Below are positions 1 to 6,706 of a stretch of 64,000 nucleotides of DNA, piece by piece. This DNA is from an uncultured Flavobacteriaceae bacterium (GTDB lineage: Bacteria > Bacteroidota > Bacteroidia > Flavobacteriales > Flavobacteriaceae). The stretch covers positions 186,001-250,000 of the forward strand of contig CAKUPQ010000004.1 of the NCBI GenBank assembly GCA_934675205.1. The letters are read 5' to 3'. How positions within the stretch are numbered: the stretch's first letter is position 1; each line of letters begins with the position of its first letter. The position numbers were made by a program, and so were the translations under genes. The notes beneath the pieces are model-generated. The model had not been told where the DNA came from. It ran no database searches and worked only from the letters and a program-made list of their open reading frames with translations.

Positions 1-263
1 AAACTGAAAAACTATCAGTTACAATTCAAGGAACAAAAACCAAACCCGATACCATACTGCCTAATCCACTATTTAATGAACATCATTCTTATCGTATTGG
101 TAAAGATTCTCGAGCGAAAGAAACTTTAAAAATGATGTATGTTGGTTTTTCTAGACCTACCCATCTATTGTGTTTTGCTGTTTTAGAAGAAAATGTAAAA
201 AATGATATTGGAAGATTTAATGATGTGGGCTGGATAGTTGATGATGATTTAATAAAAAAATAG
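1..263 (+). CDS. UvrD/Rep-family helicase, C-terminal end (partial)
   Basis: Only the last 86 codons are in the window. The reading frame is open from the left edge to a TAG at 261-263. The translated piece contains MMYVGFSRPTHLLCFAV, which matches motif VI of UvrD/Rep superfamily 1 helicases (the V-x-x-SR-P-x-x-L pattern holding the arginine finger), and it ends in a short acidic tail. In this family such a tail follows helicase domain 2B, so the missing part should be an ATP-driven 3'-5' DNA helicase. The next gene starts at the base after the stop codon, so the two are probably co-transcribed. UvrD-like helicases beside nucleases occur in defence operons such as Gabija (GajB), but the partner gene cannot be seen here. 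Confidence 0.7.
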   Translation, partial: TEKLSVTIQGTKTKPDTILPNPLFNEHHSYRIGKDSRAKETLKMMYVGFSRPTHLLCFAVLEENVKNDIGRFNDVGWIVDDDLIKK

Positions 264-737
264 ATGATAGAAAAATTTTGTAGCCGTCTTCCGAGAGAAA
301 TTTCTAACCCGATGTATAATGAATATTACAATAGGTTAAAAGAAATTAATTATATTCTTGAAAACAGAAATACCTATAAACATCTAATTCAATATAGAAA
401 AACTATTGAACTAATTTTATCACTGTCAATATTTTATAAAAGAGTTATTGCTAATATGGATGCAGCAACAAAATTTGCGGGAATTGTATTTAATAATAGT
501 ACAGCTTCCGCAATAAAAATTGGAACATATAATTTGACATATAATGAGAAAAATAGAATAACTGCAATTGTAATGAGTTATAATTCGCTTATTGAGAAAT
601 ATAGCTTATCACACGACATTCTTGCCACAGTGGAAACTAAAGATTTAATAAAGAAAATAAAGAATTTGAAGTGGCAATTAGACAATGTCAAGAATAATGA
701 TGTCAAGAATAATGATGAAAACGATAGTATTGAATAA
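264..737 (+). CDS. Hypothetical protein in helicase/nuclease operon
   Basis: A 157-residue protein that I do not recognise. Its ATG directly abuts the stop codon of the helicase gene, and its own stop overlaps the ATG of the following nuclease-like gene by one base, so it belongs to the same operon. It is predicted to be soluble and mostly helical. It is rich in Asn, Lys and Ile and ends in a low-complexity Asn/Asp tail that contains a short repeat (VKNNDVKNND). No signal peptide, membrane segment or catalytic motif is evident. A structural or regulatory partner of the helicase or nuclease is possible, but this is inference from position only. Confidence 0.55.
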   Translation: MIEKFCSRLPREISNPMYNEYYNRLKEINYILENRNTYKHLIQYRKTIELILSLSIFYKRVIANMDAATKFAGIVFNNSTASAIKIGTYNLTYNEKNRITAIVMSYNSLIEKYSLSHDILATVETKDLIKKIKNLKWQLDNVKNNDVKNNDENDSIE

Positions 738-1555
738 TGGCAAATCCGTTTAAAAAAGTTGAAGATTTTGAAAATGAAATAAATGATTTTCTGAAAAGAA
801 ATAAAATATTTATTTCAAATCAAGGCAAACGAATAAGTGACTATTTTGAAATGAGTTGCTACAATCACATTGTCAGGTTTTATCAGAAACAAGGATTTAC
901 CTTAGAAGTAAAAAATCTAATCGCTAAAAAATTCAAATACAAACTTTCCCCAAGCGGTTATCCTGAGAATTTTTCTTTTTTTGAAATACGATTGAGAAAT
1001 ATATTTGAAGAAGAAGTAAAGGAAATTTGTTTCGAAATTCATCACAATTTAACGGTACAATCAGGGTATCAAAATGATATTTACTTAACACCAGATATTT
1101 CGGTAATAAATAAGGATACCATCGTTTCAGATAAAGACCATTATTTAGTTGAAAATTCAACAAAAAAGTTTTGCTATGTTGAAAATAATAATCTTCAAAC
1201 ATTTTGTGAGGTTAAGAACTTTAATCCTTTTCCGGAACTATTATTTAATTTTATTGGATTGTATAATGAATTAAAAAAAGAGGTGCTGGATAATGACCTT
1301 CAAAGAGAATTTCCGCTCCATTTAGCACCATCATTAATGATATCAGGAAAAGGAAATGTTCATTCTGAAAGAATCAAAAAAAGTTTAGAAAGAAGATATA
1401 GGATTAATTTACTCTATGATTTATTTGAGCACGGTTTAAGAAGCTTTTCGATCTATAACTCTAAATATTTAAATCAGATAGGATCGTTAAATCCAAAAAT
1501 GTTTGATGCAATAACTGTTATGCAAACAATTGATGAAGAAGATTTACCATTTTAA
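737..1555 (+). CDS. PD-(D/E)XK nuclease-like protein
   Basis: A 272-residue soluble protein. Near residues 115-160 it shows TPDISV followed about 35 residues later by FCEVKN. That spacing and form (PD ... ExK) is the metal-binding signature of PD-(D/E)XK nucleases, and the acidic residue at EIHHNL upstream could complete the site. I therefore read it as a possible DNA-cleaving enzyme, but I cannot name a family. The start overlaps the stop of the preceding gene by one base, and the next gene begins three bases after its own stop. The operon thus links a UvrD-type helicase, an unknown protein, this protein and an HNH-like protein, a combination typical of defence islands. The motif match is visual only. 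Confidence 0.55.
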   Translation: MANPFKKVEDFENEINDFLKRNKIFISNQGKRISDYFEMSCYNHIVRFYQKQGFTLEVKNLIAKKFKYKLSPSGYPENFSFFEIRLRNIFEEEVKEICFEIHHNLTVQSGYQNDIYLTPDISVINKDTIVSDKDHYLVENSTKKFCYVENNNLQTFCEVKNFNPFPELLFNFIGLYNELKKEVLDNDLQREFPLHLAPSLMISGKGNVHSERIKKSLERRYRINLLYDLFEHGLRSFSIYNSKYLNQIGSLNPKMFDAITVMQTIDEEDLPF

Positions 1556-1558
1556 ACT

Positions 1559-2275
1559 ATGAAAAAATCACACTTAGGAATTTGTCATTTATGTAATGAA
1601 TATAAGGAGTTGACTTTTGAGCATATTCCTCCGAAAGCAGCAAATAATGACCGACCGATTCTTATTCAAAAACACGAACACTTATTTAATACAAAAAGTT
1701 TTGTTTATGGAAAATCCATAAGAAGTAATCAAGGAGCTGGATCATATTGTTTTTGTAAAAATTGTAATAATAATACCGGGACTTGGTACGGCAGAGATTT
1801 TGGAATATTTGTTAATCAAACAATAAATTATTTTGAAGATACCGTAATTTATAATTACAATTTAATACCATTAAATTGTAAACCATTAAATGTACTAAAA
1901 CAGATACTTACGATGTTTTTAGCAATTGATAATTCAGGTTTACTCAGAGGCGATAAAGAGTTAGTCGATTTTATTTTAAAGAAAGAAAATAAAACGATTT
2001 CAGACAAATATCAAGTTTACATATACAATACATTTTCAAATAAAAAAAGAAGATATGGAATACAATGGAATAATTTAAACGGCTACATGTGTACTCATTC
2101 TGAGATTACATTTAATCCCTTTGGATATCTTTTAGCTATTGAATCACCACCGCCAATTGAAACAATGACAAACATAACCGGTTTTAAAAATTTTGATTTT
2201 AACGAACAAAAGAATTTTGTTTTACCTTTATTTCATTTAAAAACTGATAAAATGTTTTTAGGAGAATATGAATAA
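1559..2275 (+). CDS. HNH-like zinc-binding endonuclease candidate
   Basis: A 238-residue protein with an N-terminal CHLC pair, then a TFEHIPPKAA segment, and a CFCKNC cluster around residue 63. The arrangement CxxC, then EHxxPKA, then a second CxxC is that of the HNH_5-like treble-clef endonuclease fold, where the His of the EH pair would be the catalytic base. The remaining 160 residues have no motif I recognise. It is the last gene of the operon entering from the left edge, three bases downstream of the PD-(D/E)XK-like gene. Nuclease function is inferred from the motif and the neighbouring helicase. A purely structural zinc domain remains possible. Confidence 0.55.
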   Translation: MKKSHLGICHLCNEYKELTFEHIPPKAANNDRPILIQKHEHLFNTKSFVYGKSIRSNQGAGSYCFCKNCNNNTGTWYGRDFGIFVNQTINYFEDTVIYNYNLIPLNCKPLNVLKQILTMFLAIDNSGLLRGDKELVDFILKKENKTISDKYQVYIYNTFSNKKRRYGIQWNNLNGYMCTHSEITFNPFGYLLAIESPPPIETMTNITGFKNFDFNEQKNFVLPLFHLKTDKMFLGEYE

Positions 2276-2608
2276 TTTTAAATTCATTTATTAAATATGA
2301 GTAAAAATTATTTTAAAGTTTTCAGGAAAAAGCTGTATCGATTGAATACTAAGCTTTTATAGAGATAATCAAAAAAGTCAGGTAACGATTTGGTAACGGT
2401 GCTTGTTGCTTTGCTTTTCAACATGTTTCCGTATAGCTCAAGGACAAAATTACAAATTTTTAACTATTGTCACAATTTTTTTGGATTTCTTAATGTTCGA
2501 AAAAATCTGTTTAAATTCGACTAATAATTTTTTTTGTTAATAGTACTTAATTTTATATTCATTTGTTGTATATACTAATGTTTTTGTTAAACAAGGAGAT
2601 AACAATTA
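2276..2608. other. Intergenic gap between convergent operons
   Basis: This is an AT-rich stretch between the converging nuclease operon and TIR/SLOG cluster 1. It contains two direct copies of GGTAACG (2381-2387 and 2392-2398) inside a locally less AT-rich patch of 2370-2450. The complementary strand has a 38-codon open frame from 2424 to 2308 without a recognisable product. I see no clear terminator or RNA gene. The patch could be a decayed gene end or a recombination site. Confidence 0.4.
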
Positions 2609-3580
2609 TCATAAGTAGTGATTTTGGAATTTAATTTTTAAGCCTTTCATAATTAAAAAAACTATCTCATGTATATTCTGACTTTCAAATAACACAAGAT
2701 TTTCATCTACTGATAGACCATTCAATTCAGAAAAACTATCAAGGTTAAATCGCTTAAAGAAATCCATTAGATTGTCGTAATCAATAGGGACACTTGCCTT
2801 TTCGGAATATTCTTGTTTAAAGTTTTGAATGAATTGATTGCTATATTGAAACTCATTTGCCAACTCTTCTGAAACTCCACCACAAATAATTTTTGACAAT
2901 GATTTAGCTGCACCGCCAAATCCGCCAACTATGTAAACAGGTTTATTTGCTTTTAATGAGAAATAAGCTTCTTCAACTATTCCGGGTAAGTATCCTAAAA
3001 ATATACTTTGCTTACCTCCAAGTAAAATTCTTGCATGACTATCATTAGCCATGATATTTCTCATACCCGAAAAACATTCTGAAAAAATATATCTATCTTC
3101 AATATTATTGAAAGGGTCATACTCTCGTTTTTTGTCAACGTCTCCCAAATGCTTAGGAACTTCTATCACAATAGGTTCAACTTGCTGTTTAACAAAATCT
3201 GCTTTTACTTCTAATGTTAAACTGTTGCTGTTTGGAAAAGGGAAGTAGTTTATAAATCTAAAAGTTTTGTCATTTAAGAATTTATATTGATAGGATAATT
3301 CGGCAAATAATCTTGTAAATCCTTCTTTTCGTAAATCTCCTCCGTACAATAAAATTGCTCCATTTGCAATCAAATAGCGAGCTACCTCAATCGCTATATC
3401 CTTTAGATGACTTTCGGATAAACCTAATTGTTCCAGTTCTTCATTATTAGAAACAGAAACGGCAATCTTCATTCCGTCAAGAATTCCTTTTTCACGATAT
3501 TTAATTTCAATCTCTTTTTGTTCTGCAATTGAATCTGCCAAATTCTCTGATATACCTGATATGTTTTTTTCTTCTGCCAT
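2609..3580 (-). CDS. SLOG-domain protein (cluster 3/ACD3 type) of TIR cluster 1
   Basis: A 323-residue protein that is almost entirely one SLOG (SMF/DprA-LOG, Rossmann-like) domain. Diagnostic segments are MKIAVSVS at the first strand, LSESHLKDIAIEVARYL, the loop GAILLYGGDLRKEGFT, the ILLGGK motif and PVYIVGGFGGAAK near residue 220. This pattern fits the SLOG family that Burroughs and colleagues described as TIR-associated (cluster 3). SLOG domains bind or process nucleotides and NAD derivatives; in Thoeris ThsA the SLOG domain senses the cyclic product of the TIR enzyme. Here it stands alone, without a SIR2 or membrane effector domain. It is the last gene of cluster 1, one base after the double-TIR gene, so it probably senses the TIR product. 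A glycine-rich GGxGGAA loop indicates an intact ligand pocket. Confidence 0.8.
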   Translation of the reverse strand: MAEEKNISGISENLADSIAEQKEIEIKYREKGILDGMKIAVSVSNNEELEQLGLSESHLKDIAIEVARYLIANGAILLYGGDLRKEGFTRLFAELSYQYKFLNDKTFRFINYFPFPNSNSLTLEVKADFVKQQVEPIVIEVPKHLGDVDKKREYDPFNNIEDRYIFSECFSGMRNIMANDSHARILLGGKQSIFLGYLPGIVEEAYFSLKANKPVYIVGGFGGAAKSLSKIICGGVSEELANEFQYSNQFIQNFKQEYSEKASVPIDYDNLMDFFKRFNLDSFSELNGLSVDENLVLFESQNIHEIVFLIMKGLKIKFQNHYL

Positions 3581-3581
3581 G

Positions 3582-4745
3582 TTATAGAGTTGGTAAATAT
3601 ATAGGTGTTATGAACTTAATGTCCTTATCAATATCATTCAATATTCTAAGTTCTTCTGCACCGAGTGGTGGCTCAGGATAGAGTACAATAAGTTTTGTAT
3701 TTTCTGTACGTTTCATTTTATACAGGTCTATATAATTGAAAAGCTCTGGTGGCGATGTGATTGTAACAAATTCCGCTTGGGCATTTTCAAACTCATTTTC
3801 AAAAGATTGAAGCAATTCTCTTTGGTACAAATTATTCACCACCTGATAAAGTGTTAAAGTCAATATCTCAGTAAAACTTGAAACTTCGTCCTGTTTTAAT
3901 GTGATTGTTGGTGTATTGCCCATATAAGGAAAGGCTCTCTTTTCACCATCTTTGATGTCGTGAACCACTACTATGGAGCATTTGTTCCTTTTTGCAACAA
4001 GCACTTCAATTCTGCACCATTCCCTTGATGAGTACTCATCTGTATGGAATACAACCAGTGCAGTATTTTCTATATTAGCTTCAATTTGTTTTTCAAATTC
4101 GTATCCGTCAGCAATATCAACAGTATCAAAGAAAACATCAAGTTTGGTTTCTGATTCTATGAAAGTTTTGAATTTTTTAGTTGTTTCTTCTCCATCTTTC
4201 TTTGCATGACTTAAAAATAATTTTACAGGTGATGGGATTTCAGTATCTTTTTTCGTATCCTGCCATGTAGGTTGAATGTTCATCAATAGACGTGCACAAT
4301 CGTGTAACAGTTCTGATTTTATTTTTTTAATTCCTTTTTCATATTCTTCTCGAATATTGATAAATCCATCATGATACCTAATAAACTGTATCGAGTTCAA
4401 ACCACAACCAATACCTGTGGCTTGGTCGCATAGTGCTATGGGATATATTCTTGTATTTTTGTCAGTAAGCTCCACAAGTTGTTTTGTATATGCTTGAAAG
4501 TTTTTATCAACCATATAATTTTCATCTATTAACAGGATAATTGCATTTCTGTTTGCAATGGTCTTATCGATAGGAATTAATGCTTTACTTCGATAATAGA
4601 CTTGTATCCCAAGTCCTCTGGATAGTGGTTGGTCAATATCTCTACAAAAAACACGGTAAAGGTTACTTGCAATATTTTTTCCTTCAGTAAAATCTGGATG
4701 CCATACTATAAAGAGTGAAAGAGGGTATTTTAGTCTGTTTTTCAT
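3582..4745 (-). CDS. Double-TIR protein of cluster 1
   Basis: The ATG at 4745 overlaps the TGA of the upstream gene (ATGA), giving 387 residues; a TTG two codons earlier is less likely. The N-terminal half (SLFIVWHPDFTEG ... ILLIDENYM ... IYPIALC) has a TIR-like strand pattern but no conserved catalytic Glu. The second TIR runs from KLFLSHAKKDGEE (about residue 175) through VFFDTVDIADGYEF to SREWCRIEV, where the Glu sits at the usual NAD-glycohydrolase position. About 90 further residues follow. The protein in cluster 2 at 15334-16497 has the same length and layout and is also followed directly by a SLOG gene. Its role is therefore probably NAD cleavage or signal production coupled to the SLOG partner. 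It is cytoplasmic, with no membrane segment. Confidence 0.8.
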   Translation of the reverse strand: MKNRLKYPLSLFIVWHPDFTEGKNIASNLYRVFCRDIDQPLSRGLGIQVYYRSKALIPIDKTIANRNAIILLIDENYMVDKNFQAYTKQLVELTDKNTRIYPIALCDQATGIGCGLNSIQFIRYHDGFINIREEYEKGIKKIKSELLHDCARLLMNIQPTWQDTKKDTEIPSPVKLFLSHAKKDGEETTKKFKTFIESETKLDVFFDTVDIADGYEFEKQIEANIENTALVVFHTDEYSSREWCRIEVLVAKRNKCSIVVVHDIKDGEKRAFPYMGNTPTITLKQDEVSSFTEILTLTLYQVVNNLYQRELLQSFENEFENAQAEFVTITSPPELFNYIDLYKMKRTENTKLIVLYPEPPLGAEELRILNDIDKDIKFITPIYLPTL

Positions 4746-5533
4746 TTGCAAGTGTTTTTATCCATTTGAATGCGTGAATTAGTTCTTTTATCAGCCATTG
4801 AAGTCCTATTGGAAAAAGCTTTTTCTATATAAGATTGCATTTTAACTCTATCATCAGTCCAATCTCTTATAATTGCGTATCCTGATTTAAAATTATCGGC
4901 TAATCTTGCAGGCATTAAATCATAAGTCACTTTCTCAGTTCCATAATCTGGATGTGATGGTAAGATAATACCCAATAAACCAGCATAGCTATCTCCAACT
5001 TTTCTATTTAATGCCCCTGATATTTCCCAATCAATATGTTTTCTACATCTGGTTTTAGAACCGATTAAGACTACCAATACAGTAATATCTGACAAATATT
5101 CTTTTTGAATTAATTGCTTGATATACTCATCACTATTATCAGAATCAATATCGCCATCTTCAACAGATTTACTTACTATTAAATCTCCAAAAAGATTTTC
5201 AAATTTTTCTCTATCCTCTTGGTCATCGTGATGATAATAGCTTACAAAAGTTTTTCTTTTTGTTTCATTTAAAGGTAACTTAAATGCCCACCTAAAGTAA
5301 CCACCCTCATAGGTAAATGGGGATTGTCTTTCCCAATTGTCTTGTTCATCAGGATTGGGGGTCATGATTGATATTTGGTAACCAGCTGTAACCTTATTTA
5401 CCATCCATTGTCTGTTTTGAGTAGTGCCATTATCAAGGCTCTCGCCATCATATTCATATACAGTTACATCTCGAATGAGTTGCCTATCCTCTCTGAATGA
5501 AAGCCTTGTTACGAAGTATTCTTTGTTTGCCAT
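4742..5533 (-). CDS. TIR-like (DUF1863) protein with N-terminal extension
   Basis: A 263-residue two-part protein. Residues 1 to about 85 (YFVTRLSFREDRQLIRDV ... GYQISIMTPNPDEQ) form a small beta-rich domain that resembles DUF3892, though the match is weak. From KTFVSYYHHDDQEDREKF (about 92) to the end it is a DUF1863/MTH538 TIR-like domain, the fold of Thoeris ThsB. It has VLVVLIGSKTRCRKHIDWEI, where the Glu aligns with the catalytic Glu of TIR NADases; the usual Trp of the RKW motif is His here. The stop overlaps the start of the double-TIR gene, which implies translational coupling. The extra N-terminal domain may be a sensor or adaptor, since ThsB-type proteins are trigger-sensing enzymes in Thoeris. 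That role is inference. Confidence 0.72.
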   Translation of the reverse strand: MANKEYFVTRLSFREDRQLIRDVTVYEYDGESLDNGTTQNRQWMVNKVTAGYQISIMTPNPDEQDNWERQSPFTYEGGYFRWAFKLPLNETKRKTFVSYYHHDDQEDREKFENLFGDLIVSKSVEDGDIDSDNSDEYIKQLIQKEYLSDITVLVVLIGSKTRCRKHIDWEISGALNRKVGDSYAGLLGIILPSHPDYGTEKVTYDLMPARLADNFKSGYAIIRDWTDDRVKMQSYIEKAFSNRTSMADKRTNSRIQMDKNTCK

Positions 5534-5543
5534 AGTTTAATAA

Positions 5544-6092
5544 TTATTGATTCCAGTCTAAATAGCTATCCAATGGATGCCCACTCATTGTATGGTTTTT
5601 TATTATGTTTCTATTTTCCATTATTGACTGTATATTGTTTGTGATATTTGCTAAATATTCATTTAATGATTTCGTACCTCTTACAATTGTCGATGTTTTT
5701 AGATAATCTGGCAGACTTTCGTCTTTGATGCCTTTTAGTGTCAAGATGCCAAGTTGTGTATTATCGTAGCCATACCCAATTTCCCAAGGTACCCAACTGG
5801 AATAAATTGTATTGGGAGAAACAACTACCAACATATGACTACTGTTATTTATGCCTTTTCTGATACTATCAACAACGCCTTGTGGTCTATTTGTCTGGCG
5901 ATAAACTTTCAAATCTTCATCGTCTTCGTCAAAATAGACATCTATATCTGCTGCCATTAAGTAATCTGCTATTCTTCTGCATACATCCTTATCTTTTTGC
6001 TGATGACTCAGAAAAATACATTTTACACCTGTCGTTTTCCTTGATTCGGAAAACATTCTGAAATTCTTTGCTGCTCGATTTATTCCTGCCAT
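5544..6092 (-). CDS. Single-TIR protein of cluster 1
   Basis: A 182-residue protein with a short N-terminal helix (NRAAKNFRMFSESRKT) and one TIR domain. Visible elements are CIFLSHQQKDKDVCRRIADYL, DIDVYFDEDDEDLKVYRQ, HMLVVVSPNTIYSSW and VPWEIGYGYDN. The WEI Glu is the expected catalytic residue for NAD hydrolysis or cyclisation. Single-TIR proteins of the same build occur in cluster 2 (14626-15201 and 18379-18903), and all three share the FR/YR-x-x-FS N-terminal motif. It lies five bases after the 178-residue TIR-like gene and ten bases before the DUF3892-like fusion gene, so all are in one transcript. It is predicted to be cytoplasmic. Confidence 0.82.
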   Translation of the reverse strand: MAGINRAAKNFRMFSESRKTTGVKCIFLSHQQKDKDVCRRIADYLMAADIDVYFDEDDEDLKVYRQTNRPQGVVDSIRKGINNSSHMLVVVSPNTIYSSWVPWEIGYGYDNTQLGILTLKGIKDESLPDYLKTSTIVRGTKSLNEYLANITNNIQSIMENRNIIKNHTMSGHPLDSYLDWNQ

Positions 6093-6097
6093 TTCAA

Positions 6098-6634
6098 TTA
6101 AATTCTAAATCCTAAAAAGTTTATGTAATCATCTTGCATTCGCTCTCTACTGTTATCAATTTTATATGGAATTTTTGTTCTGTTCCAATAAGCATAATTT
6201 ACTTTGCTTTCAAAATCCCTTTCCAGATTTTCCCAATTCATACTTACAACATAACCAGAATCAATATTGTCTTGTAATCTATTAGGTACAGAATGAGATG
6301 ATACGGGCAAATAAATACAAAGTAAACCATTGGGCTTAAATGATTTTAACAGGTTTGACGGATGAGTATAACCTCTTAATGAAGCCCATATTTCCCAATC
6401 AATCCATTTGCGATGCCCCGTCCGTTCGCCAACCAAAACAACAGTTACGGAGCAACTTCTCATTTTCTCTCTAACCTTTTTGTAAATAGTTTCATCCGTC
6501 AAATGTCCTATATCATCTTTCAGTGAGTAGTCTGCCACTTTCATTTGGGTAATCACCTTTCTCAACTTTGAGATATATTTTTGGTCTCGCTCGTGATGAT
6601 AACTAACAAAACAGTTTCTTATTTTCTTTTCCAT
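6098..6634 (-). CDS. TIR-like (DUF1863, ThsB-type) protein, first gene of cluster 1
   Basis: A 178-residue protein that is a single DUF1863/MTH538 TIR-like domain. It begins directly with NCFVSYHHERDQKYISKL, continues with SVTVVLVGERTGHRKWIDWEIWASL (Glu in the conserved RKW-x-x-WE position) and LLCIYLPV, and ends in a YxxWNRT-type helix. This is the fold of ThsB, which in Thoeris makes a cyclic ADP-ribose isomer on phage infection. It is the promoter-proximal gene of cluster 1. Its start lies 72 bases downstream of a T9SS surface protein gene on the same strand, and I see no terminator in between, so some read-through is likely. Confidence 0.8.
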   Translation of the reverse strand: MEKKIRNCFVSYHHERDQKYISKLRKVITQMKVADYSLKDDIGHLTDETIYKKVREKMRSCSVTVVLVGERTGHRKWIDWEIWASLRGYTHPSNLLKSFKPNGLLCIYLPVSSHSVPNRLQDNIDSGYVVSMNWENLERDFESKVNYAYWNRTKIPYKIDNSRERMQDDYINFLGFRI

Positions 6635-6706
6635 TTACGGGAATCTGCATTTAATTATTTGTGTAACATTATTTATTCGGTTTTATTTTTTTAAACCTTT
6701 CGATTC

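Noticed and set aside
2308..2424. 38-codon minus-strand frame in the gap before cluster 1
   Set aside because: Too short, no homologous pattern, and no promoter or partner. It may be a decayed gene end, but this cannot be shown.
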